This document shows positions 1 to 5,977 of a stretch of DNA of 8,059 nt, piece after piece. The translations under genes were made by a program, and so were the position numbers. Source of the stretch: an uncultured Erysipelotrichaceae bacterium (GTDB taxonomy: Bacteria; Bacillota_I; Bacilli_A; Erysipelotrichales; Erysipelotrichaceae). Location of the stretch: the NCBI GenBank assembly GCA_937874965.1, contig CALNCD010000198.1:1-8059 (forward strand), in the 5' to 3' direction. How positions within the stretch are numbered: position 1 is the first letter of the stretch; the number at the start of each line of letters is the position of its first letter. The notes beneath the pieces were generated by a model. That model worked only from the letters and a program-made list of their open reading frames with translations, was not told where the DNA came from and searched no databases.

Positions 1-1448
1 TAGGATTTCTCCATTATTCGGGTCAATTCAATATCATGGGTTGCGACCATGACAAAGCAATTCAAAGAATTCAAGGCATTCAGAATGGCTGCTGAGGCAC
101 TGATTCGTTCAATGGTATTGGTTCCCTTGAGGATTTCATCAATGAAAAAACTGCAATGACCCATCGTCCTTGCTGCTTTCAGCAGGCGCAGGATGGATTT
201 GATTTCAGCAACGTAATAGCTGTCTCCTTTTTCAAGGGCATCTTTTACAGCCATTGAGGTATAGACGGCTGTCGGATGTAGGTGCATCGACTGGGAACTG
301 CAGACAAATAGGGTTTGGGCGAGAACCAGATTAAGAGCCAGTGCTTTCACAAACGTGGATTTGCCAGATGCATTGGAACCGCTGATCAGAACATTCGATG
401 ATACTGAAAAGGAATTTCTGACGCCGTCAAGCAGCAAGGGATGGACCATGCCCTCTATGGTTATGGTTTCATCATTGCCGATGATCGGGATGGAGATCTG
501 ATCAGATTGCTGCGCGAATGAGTAGGTGGCCAGGGCGACTTCAAGGGATCCTATCAGATGATAAAGTTCCAAGGCAGCAGACGTATCTTGATTGAAGCGC
601 TTGACCAGTGAATGCATGAGCAGGAAATCAACCATGGTGACTGATTTGAAAATCTGAGCCAGGAAATCCAGGCTATGGGATAGGCGGGGATAGAAATACC
701 GCCAGCGGTAAACGTTACGATACGCTGAAACTGTCTGATCGTGTTTGGCTACAATCAGAAGATCTATGAAATAGGAAATCGCATTGATTTCGTTCTCGTA
801 GCGAAATGAATACAGAGCATACTTGCTGATGGATCCGGTAATCAACAGGAGGTATAGAGGCAGTAATGTGGCGGCATTCATGCCGATGAGTGTCATGATT
901 ACGGTTACAGTGATAAGGCCCAGCAAACCAAGCGGAAAGAGGATCAGGGTTTTCCAGTTGGTTTCTTTGGAGAGATAAGGCTTATGCAACATGAAGGAAA
1001 GATGATTGGCATTTATCTTCTTAAGGTAACTCAGGCTTTTGAGGACATTTTGCTTGAAGTCAGGATCATGCTGAAAACGGTGCTGATAGCGTGAATGAAG
1101 GTCTTGGTTCTTTTGGACATCCTGGGGTTTGTGAAGCCGGGTATACAGGGCTTCATCCCCGATGCTTGAAAAGGTATGGTTCAGCGTATAGAACAACTGG
1201 TTCATCTCTAAATCAGACCAGGTTTGCTGATCCAGGTCCTGATCATCGGCCTCGAAACAGTAAGCAGCATGGATGTTTTCCATTACTTCGTCGGTGTAGT
1301 TTCTGACATCAATAGTCTGTCCTTCCATCACTTCCCAGTCCAGGATTCTCTGATGCCGGCCTATTGCTCTGGAAATGCTGCCGAAGATAAGCAAGACAAG
1401 GATGACGACACTGGCGATGCCAGCAATGAGCAGTGCTATTTCTTTCAT
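1..1448 (-). CDS. Membrane-anchored MutS-family ATPase (MutS-like), C-terminus cut by window edge
   Basis: A continuous minus-strand frame gives 482 residues without a stop and leaves the left edge still open. The C-terminal part is a MutS-type ATPase: Walker A GSNASGKS at about 357-364, Walker B FFIDE with D437/E438, followed by a KGTNTIER stretch and a VATHD switch with H471. These are the usual landmarks of MutS domain V, where ATP binding drives clamp movement. The N-terminus has a hydrophobic segment (about 4-22), and two more lie at about 168-205, which soluble MutS and MutS2 lack. Only some 355 residues precede Walker A, so the mismatch-recognition and connector domains appear absent; the region after the membrane segments is probably the helical core/lever. 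The ATG is preceded by GAGGGGGG nine bases upstream. The real DNA or membrane target is unknown. The ATPase family is secure, a role in mismatch repair is not. No nuclease (Smr) domain is visible, but the last residues are missing. Confidence 0.88.
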   Translation of the reverse strand, partial: MKEIALLIAGIASVVILVLLIFGSISRAIGRHQRILDWEVMEGQTIDVRNYTDEVMENIHAAYCFEADDQDLDQQTWSDLEMNQLFYTLNHTFSSIGDEALYTRLHKPQDVQKNQDLHSRYQHRFQHDPDFKQNVLKSLSYLKKINANHLSFMLHKPYLSKETNWKTLILFPLGLLGLITVTVIMTLIGMNAATLLPLYLLLITGSISKYALYSFRYENEINAISYFIDLLIVAKHDQTVSAYRNVYRWRYFYPRLSHSLDFLAQIFKSVTMVDFLLMHSLVKRFNQDTSAALELYHLIGSLEVALATYSFAQQSDQISIPIIGNDETITIEGMVHPLLLDGVRNSFSVSSNVLISGSNASGKSTFVKALALNLVLAQTLFVCSSQSMHLHPTAVYTSMAVKDALEKGDSYYVAEIKSILRLLKAARTMGHCSFFIDEILKGTNTIERISASAAILNALNSLNCFVMVATHDIELTRIMEKS

Positions 1449-1470
1449 ATCGGATTGCCCCCCTCATTCG

Positions 1471-1500
1471 ATTCTATCACAGTTCTGTATCCAAGTTGAA
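1471..1500 (-). promoter_or_regulatory. Promoter of the MutS-like gene (extended -10)
   Basis: Read on the minus strand, TGATAGAAT (1479 to 1471) is an extended -10 element (TG-N-TAGAAT, five of six matches to TATAAT). A weak -35, TTCAAC, lies at 1500-1495 with an 18-bp spacer. Transcription would begin near 1464, leaving a leader of only about 16 bases that starts in the Shine-Dalgarno sequence. This is prediction from the sequence only. Confidence 0.55.
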
Positions 1501-1502
1501 TA

Positions 1503-1511
1503 TGATAGAAT
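1503..1511 (+). promoter_or_regulatory. Promoter of the response regulator gene (extended -10)
   Basis: TGATAGAAT is an extended -10 element (TG-N-TAGAAT) ending 22 bases before the chosen ATG at 1534. No good -35 hexamer is found about 17 bp upstream (TTCTGT at 1483-1488 is poor), which fits a promoter relying on the extended -10 or on an activator. The predicted start point is near 1518, giving a leader of about 16 bases. Confidence 0.5.
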
Positions 1512-1533
1512 AGTTTAAAAGGAGAAATTGGGT

Positions 1534-2187
1534 ATGGAGGTATTGATTATCGAAGACGATCAGGACATCAATGATTTGCTTCGGGATGTCTTGAATCGTC
1601 AGTTCAGTGTTCATCAGGCAGTGAATGGTGCCGCTGGATTGAAGCTTTTAAAGCAACAGCAGATTGATGTCGTGCTGCTTGATTTGATGTTGCCTGATAT
1701 CAGCGGGGAGAATCTGATCGGTTTAATCAAGGAACAATCATCGGCGAAGATTATTGTTTTGACTGCAAAGGCTGATGTGGATGTTCTGGTGGAAGTGCTT
1801 CGTCTTGGTGCGGATGATTACATTGCGAAACCTTTTGATACCAAAGAAGTCGTTGCCCGCATTCTGAAGCAATGTGCGGTTCCTTCATCAGTGGATATAC
1901 TGATGTACCGTGGTTTTACACTGGATGTACGGGCTCATCAGCTGACATATAATGACCAGGTGATTGATCTGCGTGCGAAAGAGTTTGAACTGTTGCAGTG
2001 TTTCTTTGCAGAGCCCTCACGGATCTTTACGAAATCCTATCTTTACGAAAGTGTCTGGCATGAAACCTATTATGGAGATGACAATACGATCAGCGTTCAT
2101 TTGTCCCGCTTGCGTCATAAGCTATCATCGTACGATGCTGATCTGATTGAAACTGTCTGGGGAATTGGCTTCAAACTGAAGAGTTAA
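1534..2187 (+). CDS. OmpR/PhoB-family response regulator
   Basis: A 217-residue two-component response regulator, the normal length for the OmpR family. The N-terminal receiver domain (about 1-110) has the acidic pocket E7-D8-D9, phospho-acceptor D50 in VVLLDLMLP, switch residues T77 and Y96, and conserved K99 in AKPF. The C-terminal winged-helix domain (about 125-217) has the typical DLRAKEFELL entry, a recognition-helix region around TISVHLSRLRHKL and a GIGFKL end. A TTG start six bases earlier is possible, but the ATG at 1534 sits nine bases after the GGAG of the Shine-Dalgarno and is preferred. It precedes an ABC transporter and a sensor kinase on the same strand; the kinase (3934-4845) is its probable partner. 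It likely controls the transporter genes and perhaps its own promoter. The family call is secure; the signal is not visible in sequence. Confidence 0.95.
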   Translation: MEVLIIEDDQDINDLLRDVLNRQFSVHQAVNGAAGLKLLKQQQIDVVLLDLMLPDISGENLIGLIKEQSSAKIIVLTAKADVDVLVEVLRLGADDYIAKPFDTKEVVARILKQCAVPSSVDILMYRGFTLDVRAHQLTYNDQVIDLRAKEFELLQCFFAEPSRIFTKSYLYESVWHETYYGDDNTISVHLSRLRHKLSSYDADLIETVWGIGFKLKS

Positions 2188-2237
2188 GACTTATTTAAGA
2201 AGTCGTTAAGGAATTAGAAAGAGTTATCACCTATACT
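2188..2237 (+). promoter_or_regulatory. Probable regulator-dependent promoter of the ABC transporter genes
   Basis: The 69-bp gap after the regulator gene contains TTAAGAA (2195-2201) and TTAAGGA (2206-2212), two direct half-sites starting 11 bp apart. That is the one-helical-turn tandem arrangement used by OmpR/PhoB-type regulators. A -10 candidate TATACT lies at 2232-2237, and the sequence about 17 bp upstream (AGGAAT) is no -35 box, as expected when an activator substitutes for it. The half-sites would fall at about -49 to -32. An imperfect palindrome, GACTTATT-T-AAGAAGTC (2188-2204, one mismatched pair), overlaps them. The binding role is inference. Confidence 0.5.
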
Positions 2238-2256
2238 GCAGAGGAGAGGTGAAATA

Positions 2257-3165
2257 ATGAAAGAATTAATACACAGTGAGCATCTGACAAAGATGTATGG
2301 TAATCAGAAAGCCGTGGATGATGTAACCTTCACCCTGGAAAAAGGGGATATCTATGGTTTAGTCGGAAAAAACGGCGCTGGGAAGTCGACGTTTTTCAAA
2401 AGTATTATGGGATTAACCAATTTCGAGGGGACATTGACAATTATGGGCGCCAGTGAAGGACACGATCTGGTGAATGCCCGTAAGAATATCGGTTTCATGA
2501 TGAGCTCGAATTTCTTCCCGTATCTCAATGGGCACGACAATATTGAATATTTCCGGAAGATTAAGGGCGTAATTGACAAGAAGGAAACCGATCGGGTGCT
2601 GAAGGCAGTTGATTTATTCGGAGTCAAGAAACCGTATAAAGCTTACTCAATGGGGATGAAGCAACGGCTTGGTTTAGCCAATGCGCTGCTGGGGAGTCCG
2701 GATATTATCATTCTGGATGAACCGACCAATGGATTAGATCCTCAGGGTATCGCTGATTTTCGAACGATGGTTCTGGAACTGAATCATAAGCATGGTATTA
2801 CCTTCGTGATTTCTTCTCATATCCTTGCGGAATTGGCATTGATGGGGACACGGTTCGGTATTATCAATCAAGGGCAGCTGATCAAGGAAATTGATCGTGA
2901 ACAGCTGCGGCGTGAAACGCAGAGCGGATTATTGATCCAGGTAGATGATACACCAAAGGCTACGGTCGTTCTGGAAGAACTCTGCCACGTGAGCGACTAT
3001 CAGGTTCAAGAGGATCAGCAGATTCTGATTCCGGCGGATACTGATCCTGCGATGGTAGCCAAGGCGTTAGTCAGCAACGGAATTGCTCTGCGGAAATTGG
3101 TCAATATTGAAAGTACATTGGAAGATTACTTCCTGAAGCTTACAGGAGGAACAGCACATGCTTAA
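2257..3165 (+). CDS. ABC transporter ATP-binding protein, BcrA-type
   Basis: A 302-residue ATPase subunit that would power export or clearing of a substrate by the permease encoded next. Visible motifs are Walker A GKNGAGKST (37-45), a signature of the form YSMGMKQR (130-137) instead of LSGGQ, Walker B IIILDEP (D154, E155), a D-loop GLDP (159-162) and the switch H188. The SMGMKQR signature and the roughly 80-residue C-terminal extension are typical of the bacitracin/lantibiotic resistance (BcrA, immunity F-protein) class. The Q-loop position (about 80-86, FMMSSNF) has no glutamine. The start has a strong site, GAGGAGAGGTG, six bases or so upstream. Its last eight bases overlap the permease gene, so the two are translationally coupled. 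Substrate is unknown; a peptide antibiotic is inferred from family and context. Confidence 0.93.
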   Translation: MKELIHSEHLTKMYGNQKAVDDVTFTLEKGDIYGLVGKNGAGKSTFFKSIMGLTNFEGTLTIMGASEGHDLVNARKNIGFMMSSNFFPYLNGHDNIEYFRKIKGVIDKKETDRVLKAVDLFGVKKPYKAYSMGMKQRLGLANALLGSPDIIILDEPTNGLDPQGIADFRTMVLELNHKHGITFVISSHILAELALMGTRFGIINQGQLIKEIDREQLRRETQSGLLIQVDDTPKATVVLEELCHVSDYQVQEDQQILIPADTDPAMVAKALVSNGIALRKLVNIESTLEDYFLKLTGGTAHA

Positions 3166-3916
3166 TTATGTTTCAGGTGAACTTTACCGGGTTTTTCACA
3201 AAAAGAGTCTATACATCTATTATGGGATTCTGTTCGTTTTATTTGCGGCAATGCTGTTTCTGTTAAGCAATTACAATACTTGGTCCCTGAAGGGCTTGGT
3301 TGACATCGCTGCTGTCGTTGTGGCGAATATGCTTATTTTCTTTGTCGGGGTTCAGGCATTCCTGAGTATCTATGTCGATGATTTGTCGGGATCAACGTTG
3401 TCAAACATTGTTTCGTCGGGAACTTCCAGGTTTGTCCTGATCCTTTCGAAACTGGTGATCAGCTTTATCTATACCGCGGTTGTCATGGTTGCCTGCGGAC
3501 TCTATTTCCTGCTGATCGGCTTAATTGTCAATCGGGGATTCAGTGCCGATTTCCTGGAAACCGTTAAGCCGCTGCTGAATCTTGGACTGCTGAGCTATCT
3601 CTATATCGTCTCCTTCATGTCGGTGTCTTCGATTGTTGTCTATGCGATCCAGAAGGCGGCCTTGGCGACCACGACCTTTATTATCCTGGCTTCCGGGCTC
3701 ATCAGCAGTATCTTTCTGATGTTGGCGTCTTTATCGCCGATTCTTGATTTTATGCAGAAGCATCTCTTGAGTACCCAGATACAGACAGCGTTTTCCCAAA
3801 TGATGACGCAGGCGACCTGGAATTGGAGTGCACTGGGTTGGGTTGGCGGCTATCTGGTACTCAGCTGTGCAATTGCTTTGGTTATCTTTCAGAAAAAGGA
3901 AATCAGTAATACCTAG
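3158..3916 (+). CDS. ABC-2 type transporter permease (BcrB-like)
   Basis: A 252-residue integral membrane protein. Six hydrophobic segments can be seen at about 18-37, 47-73, 94-124, 141-165, 170-193 and 224-245, the topology and length of BcrB/lantibiotic-immunity permeases. There is no large extracellular domain, which separates it from the BceB permeases that work with bacitracin sensors. An SD of AGGAGGA lies seven bases before the ATG, inside the end of the ATPase gene, and the reading frames overlap by eight bases. It should pair with that ATPase as a dimeric exporter in the cytoplasmic membrane. The primary sequence alone does not show the substrate; export or expulsion of a membrane-active peptide is an inference from context. 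Confidence 0.85.
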   Translation: MLNYVSGELYRVFHKKSLYIYYGILFVLFAAMLFLLSNYNTWSLKGLVDIAAVVVANMLIFFVGVQAFLSIYVDDLSGSTLSNIVSSGTSRFVLILSKLVISFIYTAVVMVACGLYFLLIGLIVNRGFSADFLETVKPLLNLGLLSYLYIVSFMSVSSIVVYAIQKAALATTTFIILASGLISSIFLMLASLSPILDFMQKHLLSTQIQTAFSQMMTQATWNWSALGWVGGYLVLSCAIALVIFQKKEISNT

Positions 3917-3933
3917 TTTTCCGGAGGGTGCGT

Positions 3934-4845
3934 ATGATCTTCCTTGTAATTGGGCTTGTTCTTGTAATCCTGGTGCTGCTTGGCATTATTATGCATGACC
4001 GTAAGCAACGCCGGGGTATCGAGAAGCAACTTGCTTTTGTCCGAGAGCAGTTTTCGTTGGCGCCCATCAAAAGCGTCGGCGGGGATAAGCGCTATCGGGA
4101 GTTGATTCAGAAAATCAATCAGCTCCTTTTTGACTATCGAGACATGCAGCAGAAATACCAGAACGCTGATCAGCATAATCGGATGATGATTGCTTCGATC
4201 GCCCATGATTTCAGAACACCTCTGACCTCCATCTCCGGTTATGTGCAGCTCCTAAAGGAGGAACCTGAGGGTGAAGATGCCGAGAAGTATTACCAGGTTA
4301 TCCTGCAGCGAATCCATTCCTTATCGTTGCTGATTGAAGATTTCTATGCGATTTCCATCCTGCAATCCAACGAGTATCCGGTGCGGTTGCAGCCGGTTCA
4401 GCCGCTTTTGATCCTGCAGGAAGAGCTGGCTCTCTATTATGCGGAGTTGCAGGCACACTTTGCGAATTTATCCATCGGAATCGAAGAGAACCGGGTTGAG
4501 TGCCGCAGTGACCCGATGATTCTGAAACGGATTATTCAGAACCTGATTAAGAATGCTCTGATCCATGGGACTCAGATGTTCTCAGTTCAGGCTGCTCTGG
4601 TGGATCAGGGAATCCAGGTTATCATCCGAAACGGAATTGATCCTCTGAAACCGTTTGATATTACCCGCATTTTTGATCGCATGTACATCGGGGATCAAAG
4701 TCGTCATCAACGATCCACGGGGCTAGGTTTGGCCATTGTCCGCGAGCTTTGCCGTTTGCTGAGAATTTCGATTCAGGCAGAAATTGTAGAAGAACAGCTC
4801 AGCCTTTGCTTGGTAATTCCAGAAAATGAAGCGAAAGTCACCTAA
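3934..4845 (+). CDS. Sensor histidine kinase with one membrane segment
   Basis: A 303-residue membrane histidine kinase, probable partner of the regulator at 1534-2187. It has one N-terminal hydrophobic helix (about 2-20), a helical linker (21-80), a HisKA domain with phospho-acceptor H91 in SIAHDFRTPLTS, and a HATPase domain. The latter has an N-box around N203/N207 (IIQNLIKNALIHG), an FDRMY F-box, and a G2 box GLGLA (263-267). The usual DxGxG G1 box is replaced by RNGIDP (232-237), a divergence I associate with kinases of small transporter-linked systems. There is no HAMP or extracellular domain, so it cannot bind an external ligand in the ordinary way. A GTG six bases earlier is possible, but the ATG at 3934 stands six bases after GGAGG and is better. 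The gene starts 17 bases after the permease stop, so it belongs to the same operon. Confidence 0.93.
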   Translation: MIFLVIGLVLVILVLLGIIMHDRKQRRGIEKQLAFVREQFSLAPIKSVGGDKRYRELIQKINQLLFDYRDMQQKYQNADQHNRMMIASIAHDFRTPLTSISGYVQLLKEEPEGEDAEKYYQVILQRIHSLSLLIEDFYAISILQSNEYPVRLQPVQPLLILQEELALYYAELQAHFANLSIGIEENRVECRSDPMILKRIIQNLIKNALIHGTQMFSVQAALVDQGIQVIIRNGIDPLKPFDITRIFDRMYIGDQSRHQRSTGLGLAIVRELCRLLRISIQAEIVEEQLSLCLVIPENEAKVT

Positions 4846-4866
4846 AAGTGGTTGCTTTCGCTTTTT
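4829..4866 (+). terminator. Rho-independent terminator of the regulator-transporter-kinase cluster
   Basis: AAGCGAAAG (4829-4837) pairs perfectly with CTTTCGCTT (4855-4863), and further inner pairs (ACC/GGT) shorten the loop. The 3' arm runs into a T tract up to 4866. The 5' arm lies in the last codons of the kinase gene and the stop codon TAA (4843-4845) is in the loop region, so the gene end and terminator are fused. Confidence 0.85.
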
Positions 4867-4924
4867 AAGTGTTTCTCTGATGTTTTAATGGGCATATGTT
4901 TTGAATTAGCGTACGCTAACACTT
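4867..4924. repeat. 7-bp inverted repeat flanking the lplA promoter region
   Basis: AAGTGTT (4867-4873) and AACACTT (4918-4924) are exact reverse complements 44 bp apart. The right arm overlaps the end of the 14-bp palindrome by two bases. The pairing may be chance given its length, or a second site for the same regulator. Confidence 0.35.
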
Positions 4925-4929
4925 ATGCT
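4901..4929 (+). promoter_or_regulatory. Promoter of the lplA-pdhA-pdhB operon
   Basis: TTGAAT (4901-4906) and TATGCT (4924-4929), each four of six matches to the sigma-70/SigA consensus, are separated by exactly 17 bp. The predicted start is near 4936, followed by the Shine-Dalgarno AAAGGGAG at 4942-4949. It follows directly after the terminator of the previous unit, which supports an independent promoter here. Confidence 0.65.
4906..4919. promoter_or_regulatory. Perfect 14-bp palindromic operator candidate
   Basis: TTAGCGTACGCTAA is its own reverse complement. It fills most of the spacer between the -35 and -10 hexamers of the lplA promoter, where a bound repressor would block RNA polymerase. 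I do not recognise the site as that of a named regulator: it differs from the CIRCE, Rex and LacI/CcpA consensus forms. Operator function is inference; the palindrome itself is certain. Confidence 0.65.
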
Positions 4930-4959
4930 TAACTTGTTAATAAAGGGAGTGTGACCACT

Positions 4960-5946
4960 ATGCGTTATCTCAAGAATCCGTCGACTGATCCGTTTTTCAA
5001 TCTCGCATTGGATGAATATGCCATGAAGCATATTGATGAACCAGAGGATTTCTTTTTCCTTTGGCAGAATGAGCCGTCTGTCATCATCGGGAAAAATCAG
5101 AATACACTGGAAGAGATTAATCAACCGTTTATTGATGAGAGAGGAATTCATGTTGCCCGTCGTGTTTCGGGGGGCGGTGCAGTCTACCATGATCTTGGAA
5201 ACCTGAATTTTACGTTTATTATCGGCGTCGATGATTTGGCCAAGGTGAATTTCAAGAAATATGTTCAGCCGATTATTGCTGCCTTGAAAACAATCGGAAT
5301 TGAAGCAGAGTCTTCCGGCCGTAACGATATTCTGGTCAATGGACTCAAAATATCGGGGAATGCACAGCGGGTTGCGAACGGGAAGCTGATGCATCATGGC
5401 ACGTTGCTGTTTGATGAAAATCTGGAAGATCTTGTCAACGCCTTGAATGTCAGTCCGGATAAGATTGTCAGCAAAGGAGTCAAATCAGTGCGTTCGCGGG
5501 TAACGACGATCCGTGAGCATCTGCCGCAGGATATGGATATCCAGCGGTTCTGGGACGCGTTGCAGTACTATCTCTCAAATGAGAACAAAGACACTGAGAT
5601 TGTTCTTAGTCCCTCGCAGCTGGAAGCGGTGGCTCATGAGGCTGATGCTAAATTCAGAACCTGGGATTGGGTGTACGGAACGTCACCGGCATTCAATTTC
5701 CACAATGCCCACCGTTTTAACGGGGGAAAGGTTGAGGTTTATGTCGATGTCAATAATGGAATCATTAAGTCGATCCGTTTTATTGGCGATTATCTGGGTT
5801 TACATGATGTGGCCTTGATCGAAGAGGCGCTTAAGGGGACCCGTTTCGGGAAGTCAGAGGTCAGTGATCAGTTAAGCCAGTACCAGCTCTCAGAGTACTT
5901 CGGGTTAGTGACCCGGGATGATTTGTTGCAGCTCTTGTTTGGTTAA
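4960..5946 (+). CDS. lplA: Lipoate-protein ligase A
   Basis: A 328-residue cytoplasmic ligase that activates free lipoate with ATP to lipoyl-AMP and transfers it to the lipoyl-domain lysine of E2 (and GcvH-type) proteins. Family landmarks are RRVSGGGAVYHD (67-78), which forms the lipoate-binding loop, GRND at 120-123, the KISGNA motif with the catalytic-type K130, and HGTLLFD shortly after. The C-terminal accessory domain (about 240-328) is present, so this is a full-length bidomain LplA and not a short LipB/LipM type. A GTG start nine bases earlier leaves almost no space to AAAGGGAG, while the ATG at 4960 is ten bases from it and gives the MRYL-type beginning common in this family. It is first in an operon with pyruvate dehydrogenase E1 genes, whose E2 partner needs lipoylation. 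Confidence 0.95.
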   Translation: MRYLKNPSTDPFFNLALDEYAMKHIDEPEDFFFLWQNEPSVIIGKNQNTLEEINQPFIDERGIHVARRVSGGGAVYHDLGNLNFTFIIGVDDLAKVNFKKYVQPIIAALKTIGIEAESSGRNDILVNGLKISGNAQRVANGKLMHHGTLLFDENLEDLVNALNVSPDKIVSKGVKSVRSRVTTIREHLPQDMDIQRFWDALQYYLSNENKDTEIVLSPSQLEAVAHEADAKFRTWDWVYGTSPAFNFHNAHRFNGGKVEVYVDVNNGIIKSIRFIGDYLGLHDVALIEEALKGTRFGKSEVSDQLSQYQLSEYFGLVTRDDLLQLLFG

Positions 5947-5977
5947 TTACGTACTTTATTAAGAAGAAGGAGATTTT

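Larger units (their letters stand above)
1471..1511. repeat. Perfect 9-bp inverted repeat in the divergent promoter
   Basis: ATTCTATCA at 1471-1479 and TGATAGAAT at 1503-1511 are exact reverse complements separated by 23 bp. Each arm coincides with the extended -10 element of one of the two divergent genes, so the repeat may simply reflect two matched promoters. Alternatively it is a site for a dimeric regulator acting on both. Confidence 0.75.

Noticed and set aside
1091..1499. Two small plus-strand open frames (1091-1306 and 1224-1499)
   Set aside because: They lie antisense to the MutS-like gene, have no family resemblance or proper ribosome site, and that gene's frame has strong motifs.
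2188..2204. Imperfect palindrome after the regulator gene as a terminator
   Set aside because: The stem is AT-rich with a mismatch and no T tract follows; overlap with the direct half-sites makes a protein site more likely.
2352..2627. Minus-strand open frame of 91 codons
   Set aside because: It is antisense to the Walker A to signature region of the ABC ATPase and shows no motif of its own.
3158..3916. BceB-type permease
   Set aside because: The protein is 252 residues with six segments and no large extracellular domain, whereas BceB-type permeases are over 600 residues with ten segments.
3913..4206. Minus-strand open frame of 97 codons
   Set aside because: It is antisense to the kinase N-terminus; its hydrophobic start is a by-product of the opposite frame.
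4867..4959. Possible riboswitch in the lplA leader
   Set aside because: The predicted start near 4936 leaves a leader of only about 24 bases, too short for a ligand-binding RNA; the palindrome lies upstream of the start and acts, if at all, as DNA.
4906..5397. Minus-strand open frame of 163 codons
   Set aside because: It is antisense to the conserved catalytic part of lplA, without recognisable domains, and its end falls in the lplA promoter.
5947..5977. Separate promoter for pdhA
   Set aside because: The 31-bp gap contains the ribosome site and no plausible -35/-10 pair, and no terminator separates it from lplA.
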